From Ifrita kowaldi (Eukaryota > Chordata > Aves > Passeriformes > Cinclosomatidae): a DNA stretch of 64,000 nt. The stretch spans positions 152,213-216,212 of the forward strand of contig VZRS01000313.1 of NCBI GenBank assembly GCA_013398055.1, given 5' to 3'. Of this stretch, positions 45,390 to 57,584 are shown piece by piece (position 1 is the first letter of the stretch; every line of letters begins with the position of its first letter). The notes beneath the pieces are model-generated. The model was given only the letters and a program-made list of their open reading frames with translations. It was not told the origin of the DNA and did no database searches. Both the position numbers and the translations under genes were made by a program.

Positions 45390-48300
45390 TTTCTGTACAG
45401 CACAGCAGGTTAGTAATAAAATGGCATCTCTTCATTTCTGCATGCAATTTTTTTTTGAAAGAAATAACTGCTATGTCTTTGGATCAGGTGTTAATTATTC
45501 CCAGTAAGGTTTGGTGGGTAACTAGTGATGCAGATATCAAACCACCCACTCTCTTTGTAGATGAAGGGAAAGTATCAGGAGGATTTCTGCTGAAGTATTC
45601 ATCACATCTCAAGTCTCAAATTGTCCAAACCATTCAATTATAACACTTCACTCAATGCATGTCAGCATGTCTGGCACTGTGTTTCAAGAACAAGTTGAGC
45701 TGGATTTCTCAAAGAGGCAGACGTTGGCTTGTCCCCTTGAGGGACAACAGAAATAGAGTCTATTGGCTCAAAGTTGAGACTGGTTCCTGGATCAGTACAC
45801 GGGAACTCTGGGAACTATTACAGCTTTCTAACTTTGTAGCCTCCAGACTCAGTTCACACATACATATGTAAAAGGCTGAGATTTCCTGTGGTAACAGCAC
45901 AAGCATCCTATTTGCCACCAAATAAATAGGTAAAACACTGACCTGATGATGACACGATAAACAGGTCTAGGGATGTGGGTCCTATCAGTGCAGATCTAAG
46001 TCTATCCTCACCATCTCTTTAACAGTAAATGGAAGCAATGCCCGAAGGAGGAGAGGAAATCCTTTGAGTCCTTCAAGGGTTATATGAGATTTTGTTGTTA
46101 ACTGCAGAGATACAATACATCACTGTCAGGAAGCGGTGACCCTGGATTATGGTCACTGATGATAAAAAAGGCTTTCAGAGGGAGATGATGGACACCATGT
46201 CTATTATGTGGTGGAAAAAAAAAGGGTGGCCGGAGAACTTCTAAGCAAATGGGGACATCACACGAGCAGATACCTCCTTAAGCTCTTTGTGTTTGCTTTC
46301 TGTGCTTGGCCTGGGCTGTACATGTTCCCAGAGCAACGAAAAGCCAGCTCACAGGGTTTTTCGTGTTAATGTTCAATTTGATGTATCAATATAGTTCTGC
46401 TTGCACAGGCTATAATGAGCTCAAGATCATAAAGCTCTTATCAGCAACCCTGTTTAAGTGTAGCTCAGATGATTCAGGCTCCTCTTTTCTCTCACTTCAG
46501 TCAGTTTTGACCTGAAGCTGTGGAATGACATTGGGGAAAATTTGCAAGGTCAGTAAATATCATTCAGGAGAATATTTCCAACCCCCTCAGCCAAATTTAG
46601 CCAATGTCAGAGTCTGTCTTTGTGAGCTCCATCCACAGTACAGTCATGTTTGTGTCATCTTCCCTATTTTTAGTAGCAATCCTAACTGCAGAAGTATTTT
46701 GGCTATTAAAAATAATAAGCAAAGAACTGTTTTTAGAAAGCCTTGTGTCTGTAGACAAGTCAGGTAGTGTGCAAGAAGGTAATGCTAACATATGGCTGTT
46801 TCCTCTAGCAGCCTTACTAGCCTAGCCCGTAAAAATGAAGGCTGGGCATTTCTAGAAAGTGCTCGTCATGCACATAAACACAGGGAGTTCCATACCTGCA
46901 TGAATTCCGAAACAACAAAGCCCATTTGCGTCTGGCCTCTTGTGCGAGCAGAGGAGTTCAGATCTGCCTGCCTGTGCCTGCAGACAGGAGTCCTGAGTCA
47001 TTTAGGAGCATATATCCCATTAAGACAAATTCCCACTCAATCAGCTCAACTACCTTAAAACCTTTTCACAGGCTGTGTAGAATTGGTTGCCAGCCTGACC
47101 TAGTTGTCAAAATGGTGTCTCACGCTAAGGCTGTGTTTGTTACCACACATTTGTGCTACCGGGGAATCCAGGATGCCTGCTTCACAAGCATGACCAGATA
47201 AAATGGTATGTTTTTAATTAGGAGAAAAAAATAGCAAGACAACAGACATCTGAGGGCAGTTTTGTTGAAAGCTAAATTGATGATGAAAAGCTTTCACTTT
47301 TTGAAACCATTCAATAGCCAGGTGTTTTCTAGTGGTTCTTCAGTGCATTTCACTGCTGCATGTCAGTATTACTTAGCACTATCACATTTACATCAAGTCA
47401 AATGCTGTAACGCAGAGAGTATCACCATAAGGAATGAAATGTGTCAGCCTGCATACAGGGATTCTTGGGAAATATGTGCCTTTCAACAATCCTGCAGCTT
47501 TTATACAAATTCTTCTCACATGTTTGCTACCCTAAAATTCACAGGTAATTACAATGGGATGAATAATCCACATTAATCAGGTAAGCAGGTATTTGAGATC
47601 CAGCACATCTCCTATCAGACAATGCACATGAAAATACAGTAATTGAAGCTGCTGAGAGAATTCCCCACTGACAATGTCTATGTAAATCCACTGTAAAGAA
47701 TAATTCTACGATTATGTAAAATTTGAACAAGTCCTTTTATCTTTAAAAGAATGCTGCACCTTATTTCGCTTAGCACACCAATCTGGAGGCCCAGAGAGTA
47801 AGAAGAGAATTGTCAAAGGGTCCAATCCTATGGGATTCACAGAGCCAAAGCCATTGCTGGTGTAATGTCAGTGACTACTCTTTAGTCCGGTTGTCATCTT
47901 CCTGCAGAAAACTCCTCTGAATTAATGTAGTATATCCGTACTGGGCTTCACAGCACCTTTGTCTCCCTCTACCCCTCTGCCACCCCACATCTCAGTATTT
48001 CTTCCTATAATCTTTTTTTAATATCCTTATCATAGCAACTTTCTGTTTGTATTTTGGTTATTTTTGTATGGTCAGATTCTAACATTGTCTCAATGTGACT
48101 CAAGTCTTAGATGACACAGAAGGGTCAGTATGTTGTAACCCTATTCTAGTATGCACCCTGGCCTTAGCAGAGTCCCCCTGATGTGGGAAATTGCCAGCAG
48201 GGAGTTCAAAAACCCCTTGAAATAGGACAACAAAGGCAGCAGATGAGTCAGGATCTTTCTAAGCTTCAGCAGACAATTAAAGGAACATTTCTTCTGATTA

Positions 48301-48968
48301 GAGTACTCAGTCTTGAAACTCATAGCTGACCTTTTCTAGAGTTTGAAGCCCTCTTTACTGGAAGGGGAGGTCAACATCCTGAGCCCTTAGCCTACTTGTG
48401 CAGGAGGGGAGATGTGAAAAGAGTTTTCCCTCGTTGTCTGAAGGTTTGTGCACCTCTGCTTTTCATCTCTCAGGCAAACACTGCTGTTTCTTCATGCTGT
48501 GCTTTGGGAGCTTGTGTTGAACATCTGGTGGGCCACACAGAGGGGCTGTGAGAGGCCAATAGTTATCTATTTCTCTGTACTTCACAGTATGATCTTCCCT
48601 GGCAGTGAAATTTGGATTTTCATCCTGTTTGAGTGAACATTCACGTAACGCTTTGACAAATTCTGCCCTCTTGTTCTTGCTCTGTGTGCTGTAACCACAG
48701 GCCTGGATGTGACTTGGGATGAGAGTCACCAGCCATGATTCATGCTAGGCACTGGAGAACCTTGCAGGATTCTGCCATGGTCAAACAGGAATTATGACAT
48801 TCTAAACATTGCGTATAAGAGATGCAGTAGCACTTAGAAAGTTTCTGTCTGAAGTCTTTTCCCAGCAGCAGTGTACCACATAGGAACAAGGGAGTGTAGT
48901 GCACTGGAGTGATATGTCAAGTTCTCTTTCCTTGCCTGGCAGCCAGCTTGCTGAAGCTAAGTTCAGGA
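45390..48968. other. Non-coding spacer
   Basis: No exon is supported. Several 60-104-codon frames on both strands (46.5-47.7 kb) overlap each other and lack splice context. Confidence 0.4.
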
Positions 48969-48972
48969 CAGA

Positions 48973-49090
48973 GGATCACAGAATGGGTAAGGTTGGAAGG
49001 TACCATAGTGCCAAGTGGTCCAAACACCCTGCACAAGCAGGGTCATCCTAGAGCGCATCACACAAGATCAGTTTGTATCACTAAGACCAG
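48973..49090 (-). repeat. CR1 LINE 3' fragment, antisense
   Basis: 'ggatcacagaatgggtaagg' begins the fragment, followed by 'ttggaaggtaccatagtg', 'ggtcatcctagagcgcatca' and 'cacaagatca', all CR1 3' end blocks of a different subfamily flavour from the 13.1 kb copy. It is strongly 5'-truncated. Confidence 0.75.
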
Positions 49091-49094
49091 TCAA

Positions 49095-51150
49095 GTCTTC
49101 TGCCACTACTTTTGCAAGTCCTGGGCAAGGAGACAGGGAAGAAGCATGGCCACACTTCTCTCTTGGCATGAGTTTCCCAAGAGAGCCATCTGTAGGAGGA
49201 GCACATTCCCTCATCTTTGAAAGCAGGACAACATCTGATCCCTTAGGAGACTGTGACAAACAAATTAAACATACAGCTAATAAAACAAATCACAACTTTG
49301 TTAAAAGGCACATGAACAGTTCCCAGACAGATTCTCACTCATCAGCCCAAAGTTCCCTTTTTTAATACATGACCTTGCTGTAACAGTGTCTGTCTGTTAG
49401 TGACTATCGCATGAATTTGCGCTGATGAGCATCCCATAGACCCTAGATATACTGTGTGTGGTATCCCATGTAGTCTTAACTGGGTTAGAGCCTAAAACCA
49501 GCATCCTCCTGCAGCAAAAAAATCACCTCTCCTTTTCACATGTTTTCAACTTAATCATCTTGGCTACAAGTTATGATGTAAAAAAAAAAGAGAGAGAGAG
49601 AAACTGTGGTGCTGTGGTAGTAGTTGAAGTTTCTTTGGTATATTGGAGGAACTGTGATTTACAGTGCTAAGACTAAGACAGGTATCTCATCAGACAGCAG
49701 GTTTGTGAAGCAGAGAAAAATCACCAAGAGAAAACAGTGGGGTAGACGTATTTCTCTCAGAACAATACCAGGCATAAACCTAAAGTGTTAAAAGACATGA
49801 GCCAAAGTGGCCTAATTTGGGCAGAGACATGGGAACTGGAGTCAGTGGCTTTATTCAGGTACATAAGGGCACAGTCAGGGCCCAAATTCTTGCACTGATA
49901 CTCTGTATGCTGCAGCCCATTGATAGCTGAAGTATGAAAACAAAAAAAAGCCCTGAAAAAAGCTGCAGTTTGTAACAGAACTATCTCACCTACCTTTCAC
50001 CAGGGGCTGGCTGCTGGGATGTTGTTCTATAGCAGCAGCAGCAGCACTGGCAACTTCTCTGGCTTCACGTCTTTGGACTAAGGATACATAATGACATATG
50101 ACTGCAGCAAGGCTTGAATGATGCAAGGGATGCGATAACCCCCTGCCCACTGCCCGTGCTATCCAGGCGATGCAGGCTGTGCTGCGTGCATGCTGCAATG
50201 CCATCCCTGAGCTCTCACAAACAATAATCAAGTCTCTCACAGCCAGAAAAGCCCGCCAAGGCCAGCAGTTACAAAATCACAGCAATGCAAAATAAATTAA
50301 GCGTATTTTTTATCCTATTTTTGAAAAATTTCCTTTCCCCATTTCTGACTCATCTACAGCCTGAGTCTTTTCATCTTCCAGCCTGCTACAGAGATCCTCT
50401 GGGAAAGGGAACAGTACTATACACATAGCTCCTGCTTCTCTCTCCCCTGCAACAAATAAATACCCTCAAGCCCTTCAATTTACTTCAGAGTCATCAAGCA
50501 CAGTTTAAAATTTAACCTGGTAATGTATTTTTAAAGGGATTCTTATGTAAAGTTTGTGCATGTGTGTACATGCATGTTTGTGTACCTGCAAGTATTTCTG
50601 CCTTCTGTCCCAGACAAAGCCATCTCCATGCAATTTGGTTAGCGGCTTCCCTGAAATGGCTGTAATGCCCCTGAAGTGCTCAGGCATCATAAAATCCTCA
50701 TACCACAGATGGACTGATTTCAGAGGCAAGAGGCAATCTTTGGGTGTGTGAAACTCTTTCTGGGCCTAATTCATATGGGCAGCCAAAACGAGTAGGTTTA
50801 TCGGTAATACTGGATTATTAAAAAAATTATTTAGCTGCTATAATGACAGCCAGGTATCTCTGTATATTGCTTTCTCTTACCAGGTGTTGCAGAGTGAAAG
50901 CATTCCTAGTTTTGTTCCATGTTTTCTAGCCTACTTTTCGACGCTAATTTCCACTTATCATTCTCCTGCCCTGTCACTGAATTCTTCTGCAGTCCTTTCG
51001 CGGGGACTCATCCATGAGGATACTTACTTGCATCTTTACTGCTTTTAAATTTCAGCTTTCCCTTTTACTCTGCTCTATTTCCATATGTCATTTTCCTTTT
51101 CTGCCTGTCTGGGAGTTGCTGTACCTAACTCTGTAAAGCATTATCTCTCC
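49095..51150. other. Non-coding spacer
   Basis: No gene. It contains an A9 run plus (GA)n near 49578-49602 and a short AGC repeat at about 50030-50048 whose minus-strand frame reads as an alanine run only because of the repeat. Confidence 0.4.
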
Positions 51151-51156
51151 ATCTCT

Positions 51157-51218
51157 CTAAAGTGTTTTGTGGTACTTTGTGTGAAGGATGGCATATAAAA
51201 ATAAATTGTATTGCACTG
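51157..51218 (+). repeat. Ancient amniote repeat tail (L2/L3/MIR-like)
   Basis: 'ctaaagtgttttgtggtact' then 'gaaggatggcatataaaaat' resembles a common amniote LINE/SINE 3' end (aaagcgctttgagat...gaaaggcgctatataaat). Moderately diverged. It is the opposite orientation of the tail at 10.16 kb. Confidence 0.4.
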
Positions 51219-51224
51219 TATTTT

Positions 51225-54200
51225 TGGACTGGCATCTAATCTTTACTGAGCTCATTCAGCCTATTTCTGAAAAACATTGGATCTTAAAGACTCTTCTGAT
51301 CCAATGAATCTTGATGACTTTTCTGATCCTAGAAAAAGACTCCCTAATTTTCAAGTCATCTCCTGACACTAACACAGAGATAGAAGTCAGGAGAGTAGCT
51401 TGAAAAATAGGGTTTGGCAGAAAAATATTCCTGGAACTCTTCCTTGTCTATGGTGTATCTTAACCTCACCTCTGCCCTCCACCCCACATTTTACTTGCAA
51501 ATGTCCACCATTATGAGTGTTGAGGCGGGGGCAGTGGGAAGCAGGCTGATGGTGTACGGCACTCGTAGCGAAACAATCCAACAGCTTGCTTATGCATCTA
51601 TTTGGCTTAGATGGAAAATTAGAACAGCTTTAATCTGCTAGCAGCATCAAGCAGGGAAGCACTCCCTGGAGTGAAAGTGTTAGGAGTATCACAGCAGGGG
51701 CTGATGAGAGACAGCCTGCCATGGTGTCGCAGCAAGGCAGTTGTACTCAAGGCACAAAAATCTGGGGTGCTAAGAAGGACCCAGGTACCTGACTGGGAAT
51801 TGTAGGGGTAGAAAGAATAAGCCTTTGTGTTGAGCTCTTCTGCTATAGAGAAATGCTTTCAAAGACATGCTCCCGCATTATTGTCTTCGCTCTTCCTCAC
51901 CATGTCACATCAAGGATTTGGTCACTACCTTATCAACCACAATATGTGTGTGCCATCCTCGTCTCTCATGGGACTCCATTTGACTCAGAGAGCTTCTGCA
52001 TAGACACAGCCATGACTATATGTGAGGTGGGCAGGATTTGGCCTCAGACTGGAAAACGCAGGGAGCAGCAGCCATACCTTTGCATTTGTAGTGCAAAGCC
52101 CAGGTATGTTTGCTTTCTAGTAAATAACTCTATTCATAATAATTAAAGGGCAAGACCTGAGTTACTAAGGAAAAATGTAGGGTGTAGAGATCTTCCCTGC
52201 TTGCACTGAGACTCATTGAACTTTGCAGGACTGTTCAAATGCCTGGAAATTTGAGGGAAATCTTGGGCTTGTGACTTTCTGTAAAACCATCAGATTTGAG
52301 GAATACGATGTCTAGGAAGTTGTCCTGCATAATCTGTTTGTTGCATTTGTTCTTTGACACAGAGAGTGCCCCTGGAATCTAACTCTACCTTCGCTTGCAA
52401 ATGTGCTTTACTGCAGCTTGGCTGCACTCTGTGGATACACATGGGAACATAAAGGTAGGTGTAGCACATATATTTACAAGGTGAGAGCTGAGACCTGTGA
52501 AGACAGCAAGACATATTAAGATCTTCTTACCAAAACAAGGAACACTGAATTTTGCAGTATAAGATATGCACTAGCTGAATACTGGGGCTAAGACCCAATG
52601 GCAAGAAGTGCCTATTTTTGTGGGTGGTTTTTTTTCATATGTGTATTATATTTTTAATGTGTTAGGACAAAACAACACATGTACAATAGTAAAGTTTAGG
52701 TGTGAACTTTGGCCAAAGTTGATTATTATCCACCTGATGTATGTTTCTGGAAACAGAATATATGATTTACTCTGTCTTGCATTCATAGATGGTCTTCTCC
52801 AGCCTACTTAAAACCTCTGTTCCTGTTGGAAATGCTGGGATGTTAGCAACAGTCAGAGTCCTGCCATTCTGCACTGCTGAATGCAAAAAGCAGCTAGGAC
52901 TTCAATCATAAGCACAAATGCTTTCTAATCATTCTGTGTTCCTGTGAACATATCAGACCTGGAAACCAGCTTTCAGACAGTGTGTAGCAAAACCCCTTTA
53001 CCTTGTCCAGCCTCACATAGGACTTATACATCCCACTTCTTGGAATTTGGGCAAAAGTGTCCTGATGTTTCTCAGTCTCTTTTCTACTCATTTCATAGCT
53101 GCTGACAGCTGTTTCCTCCTCAGCTAGTTATTTGAATCTGAATCTGGAAGTGAAAATACTGGTTCTAAAGCCTTTCTTTACAAAATGCACCCACAAGGTC
53201 TCTGATGACAAATAGTGATTCACTGTTCTTGCAATTCTCTGAGGGTGATATGGAAGGTGGGAAGTTTGCTGTCCCTAGGCTGAAAGCATCAGGTGCTCTC
53301 TGATATCTGTATGGGCCAGCAATCATCAGACTAACATGTAGTGAAGAGTGTGTCTACATGGCTAAGTGGGGAATGCAGGCCGTGCCCCTTTCATCAGAGA
53401 AGGTCTAGTTGCTTGAAAGGGTTAGAAAAAGCTGCCAAAGAATGATAGCTATGGAGACTTTATTCTTGTTCCTTAGCAGGGACAACAGAGATTGACGAGG
53501 TTTAGCATAAACCTCTGTGAAGTTATTTTAGTATCCTGTACTGCCAAACTGTCAATAGCAGTAGAAAAGCAACTCTTGTACAAAATGGACTTAATGCATA
53601 AACTGTGTGGTGTGGAGGCAAGTTCAGCAAGCTTGGAAATGGTTACATGCACTAGAGAGTGGACAGGTTTCTCTTTAGAGCTGTGGCCACTGCTGCACAC
53701 AGGAGCGTACTGGAGTGGGTGTTGTCCAAATGACTGGAGCACTCTTGAAAACGAAAGCTCAGACAGTTCTCCTTCGAGCAGCTTGTACAGATTAATTCTA
53801 GGAAAAAGCACATAGCTCAAACTTGCCTGCTCCTTAATGACAGGATGGGTGATATGAGGAGAAACTAAGACAAGGCTAGAATTCAGCAGTGTCATCCCAG
53901 TCCCAAGTGTTCATAAATACATTCAGAGATGCACTTCAGCATCTTTCAGAGACATTGTCATCATGCTTTCAGTGAAATCTCTGCAACTCCATCCCAGTCA
54001 CCAAAATAATGTCACTTAGAAAAGATATGTTTTTAAATATTTCAACAGCTCATGTGCAGTATTTCTGAAGATTAATGACACAGAAGACACAGTTCATTCT
54101 CCTTCCCTGTACAGGAGTGAGTAAATAATACTTATCATTAGCACACAATATAAAATAAACTAGAAATGCAGAACATCATAGCTGCTTAATTTTTTTATTT

Positions 54201-54338
54201 TCTGATTTGTTTTAGTATTGTGGGATGAACCTAAAACTGAAGAGCTCTTGCTTTGATAGTTTTCCAATTTCCAAAAGGACAGTGATAACTATTTTTACAT
54301 TATCTCCAAGAGTGTGTGAGTGTTGTCACTGGAGTTTG
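51225..54338. other. Non-coding spacer
   Basis: No gene or repeat is supported. The 140-codon minus frame 53473-53895 is opposed by a 107-codon plus frame, and neither shows a recognisable motif. Confidence 0.4.
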
Positions 54339-54341
54339 CAG

Positions 54342-54408
54342 TATCACAGAATAGTTAGGGTTGAAAAGGACCTCTGAACATCACCTAGTCCAATCCCCTA
54401 CAACCTAC
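54342..54408 (-). repeat. CR1 LINE 3' end, antisense
   Basis: 'tatcacagaatagttagggt' then 'tgaaaaggacctctgaacat' and 'cacctagtccaatcccctac' is a typical CR1 terminal 65 nt on the minus strand, a very short truncated insertion. Confidence 0.8.
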
Positions 54409-54414
54409 ATCATA

Positions 54415-56090
54415 AAAATATTAAACAAATGTGCAATTAGCACCATCAGGAAAACACTGTGATTTTTGGAATTTGAGCTGATATGATGACCTTACCCACT
54501 GAGAAATTTTATAACAATAGTAAACTTCTGCTTTATTAATGTTTATACAACCTTCCCCCTCCTATCAATTAATTTTACCAGGCTAAATTCTAAGGAGACC
54601 TACCTCTGACCAGGCTTTTCTATACAACCTTCTAAACTCTCTTCCTAAAAGTTCTTGCACTCCTGAATGGTCAAAACAAAGTAATTTGGATCATAATTTA
54701 TGTGTTTATAATGCCCATGAACCATATTTCTCCTTTTGTTTGAAATATCTTACCAATCTTATGAATCTTTTATGTTATCTTTTATTGTACTGCATTTACA
54801 TGCTTATAAGTTTCAGATTTTAAATTAATAAAGGTCGTAAAAACACCCCACCAAGTAATATATCAAAAAGTAGTTAATACTTTTTGTAAGTTAAATCTTG
54901 TGAAATCAACTAGGCTCAGTTCTTCAAATATATTCTCTACTGTGTAGTGATGTTAATAGGAAGACTTGTATCCAATCCGAATGCTCTGAAGTCAGTAGTA
55001 AGACCCCTGTTGATGCCAGCGAGCTGTGGTTCAGCCTGTCATTGCTGGAAAGTAATAAATCCACCTGAGCAGATGTGTCTGAATCAGGAGACCAAGCATC
55101 TGTAAGGACCTCTCCATCTGGTTCTCCACGGTAGACATTCCTTCATCTTGTCTCTTTTTCACAAGGAACATCAGTGGTATCCATGGTTGTCACTTTGTAC
55201 TTTGTTTTATGATCCCTTTGTAGAGTGGCTCATATGCTGAAGCCAGACTGAAAGTAACCACGTGTGTTTGGCTTCACTCAGCAGTGTGGGAGTGTGAATC
55301 CTCAACCAGGCATCACCTCCGAAACTGCTATTGAGTAATTAACCTATAGTAGTGCAACCGGCAAGCAAATAGCTTTAACAAAGGAATTCGCAGTTACATG
55401 TCCAGAAAACAGTGAATGATTTATTATTTTACTTGTAACTGAAAGCAAATAATCTTTGACTTGACAATAAGTTACCTCATTGGAATAGGAGATGCTTTAG
55501 AACTGAAAGAAACCTTCTAACCATTTTCATCCAGTCAAGAGCCCAAACTTACATCAGAAAATAATTAAAGAAATACCAAAGGCTGGAGCCAATTTGGTTG
55601 AGAATGGACAGGTGCTGTATGATTTATTATTAGCTAAGGTACTGTTATCTCTTGAGCTACTGTATTTGTTATTATTATTGACTTTATGCTTTAAAAGAAG
55701 TAAATATTAAGCTCTAGAAGTCTAGAGTGGAAGCTGATCCTCTGAACTCTTTATGGCCACAGCAAACAATTTGCCCAGTTTCTGTATGTATCTGTTGTCT
55801 CACTGAGCCCTTCTTCTGTGTCTAGGCTTGAATATGGCACAGAGAGCATTGTTTCGCCTGTTGGATTAAATGAATGCAAAAGGGCTGCCTATAAAAAGAT
55901 TGTATCACCCAAGAGGACTTACCCCTGATCGTGTTCACACTGCCCGGTGTATGTAACAGCCCTCAACAGGGTGCTCCTCCTGGCTAAGCCATTCCTCTGA
56001 ACTTATGGAGTGTCCCTGGGACTAAGCTTGTGACAATATGACAAGGAAAATGTAATTGTACATAATGAAATGTAAACATTCTTTCATTTC
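54415..56090. other. Non-coding spacer
   Basis: AT-rich. A perfect 9-bp hairpin (caaaaagta / tactttttg, 5-nt loop) lies at 54864-54886. No gene is supported. Confidence 0.4.
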
Positions 56091-56097
56091 TCTGCAG

Positions 56098-56315
56098 CGG
56101 GTTCCTTGTCAGTCTTTGCGTCCTGGTCTCAGGACAAGAAGTACTGGTTGGGATGTAATGTGTGGACTAGACAAAGCTCTGAAAATACTCTCCACACAAC
56201 CCATGTCCTTATAAGAGACAGAAATCACTGTGGCTTGTGTGCCTCTGCACACAACATGGGGCTTGGGGCATTTAATTTGGTTTATACACACAACATTTAC
56301 AGTGAGTATCACTGA
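56098..56315 (+). pseudogene. Cathepsin L-like (papain family) C-terminal exon, probably decayed
   Basis: After a good acceptor (cattctttcatttctctgcag, AG at 56096-56097) one frame is open to a TGA at 56313. Its translation has DKKYWL, then N-x-W nine nucleotides on, then SEN...VLIRDRNHCGLCASA. Papain-family cysteine proteases of the cathepsin L/K/S group end with K-Y-W-L-V-K-N-S-W-G, then E-N-G-Y, a run like LIARDRN, N-H-C-G-I-A and S-A-A. Order and spacing agree, with the catalytic-Asn position and following Trp retained. The conserved NSWG glycine is lost, and a short insertion and about 20 unrelated residues precede the stop. AATAAA begins right after the stop (56316). No CGSCW active-site exon was found upstream, so a relic or a chance resemblance is more likely than a working gene. 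Confidence 0.4.
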
Positions 56316-57301
56316 AATAAAGTGGGTGTCAGTCCTGGTGAAACTGACTGTAGAAGGCTTATTAACTGGTTATCTGGACCATAGCTAATCAGTACCTGAG
56401 GTGGTAAACATTCGCTGTATTTACTTTAGTTCTCTTACTGTTATATTGATCTACTTGCAGTTTTGCATTTGTGGGCCTTAAATTTGTGGAATCATTGCAC
56501 CATTTTTTCCCCACTTCTTTAGCTCATATGTTGAGTAGGGCCCTACACTACTCCTCTTTTTTGTAAGATTTTCTCATTTTATCAGATGTGAAGCAGGGAA
56601 GTGGTGAATCTGCTAGGCCTTGCCAGCAGTCATTTAAGATCCTGTGGTTTCCATGTTCATTTGACACCAGCACAGTTGAAATTGTCATGAAAGTAGAGCT
56701 GACTTACATACAAAATGCGTTCTCTAGTGATCAACCAGCTGAACGTTCAAAGCGGGTCTGCTGAATCTGAGACATTCAGGAAGGAAAAGGAAGCAAATAG
56801 AAAAAGATAGTTCTTATTCCATTTTGTTCACCTGGGTTTTCTCTGTGCAAACAACATGTTGCTCCTTTTCATCTCAGGGTAGGAAGAAAGTTTGTTTTGA
56901 TGAGGAGGACCTTGCTGCATATACTGGTTAATATGTACAGGGCAATTATCAGTAAGAAAACCCAGCCAGTGTTAACAGTTCCAAGCAAGTTGTGATTTAC
57001 ATAAACTGGTGACCTCCAAAAAGTGCCCTCAGTCGGTACCGTTGATGTAAAGTCCTTTAAAGCTCAAAGTTCAAGGACCTTTTTCATTCTCTTTGTGTGA
57101 CTTGTGACACTGCAGAACAGAAACAGGAATTTGGCTATCATCTGGATTTCATTTCACAATCTATATAGCACAAATAGTCACAACCAAGAAACCCATTACA
57201 CATTCATGGCCTGTAGAGCTTCACTGTTCAACTGACAACATTTATCATGAGCTCTTTGCAAAATCATATGAGATTTCATAACAGGTGTCCACTTTGCACA
57301 G

Positions 57302-57574
57302 GTCATCACCACTGTGGCCTGTGTCAAAATCCATTATACAATATCTGAAAGCTATACATACGTGTTGCCAGCTACCTCCTGCAATGTGTGGTGGAATGCA
57401 GTGAGAGATAAGCAGGAGACACAAAGTTTAGATCTGAACTTCCCTTTGCATCCGCATTTCACCCCCAAAGTTGTAAATGAGATGGCAGCACTGAATGCAG
57501 AGTTCACTTTTCAGTCAGCCTTCTGTTGTGATACAAAGAGATTTAAAAAAAAGTACCATGAGCATAGAGTTTAA
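57302..57574 (+). other. Terminal-exon-like open segment, unrecognised (weak)
   Basis: An acceptor-like 'ccactttgcacag' (AG at 57300-57301) is followed by a frame open for about 90 codons to TAA at 57572, with AATAAA overlapping the stop (57574-57579). The translation has scattered Cys/Trp and a basic end (RFKKKYHEHRV). It matches no family I recognise, and there is no in-frame ATG near its start. It could be a 3' exon, but the evidence is only the arrangement of acceptor, stop and poly(A) signal. Confidence 0.15.
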
Positions 57575-57584
57575 ATAAAAATCC

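Noticed and set aside
50030..50048. CAG-type repeat as a polyglutamine/polyalanine exon
   Set aside because: Only about five units, and the enclosing frame has no other support.
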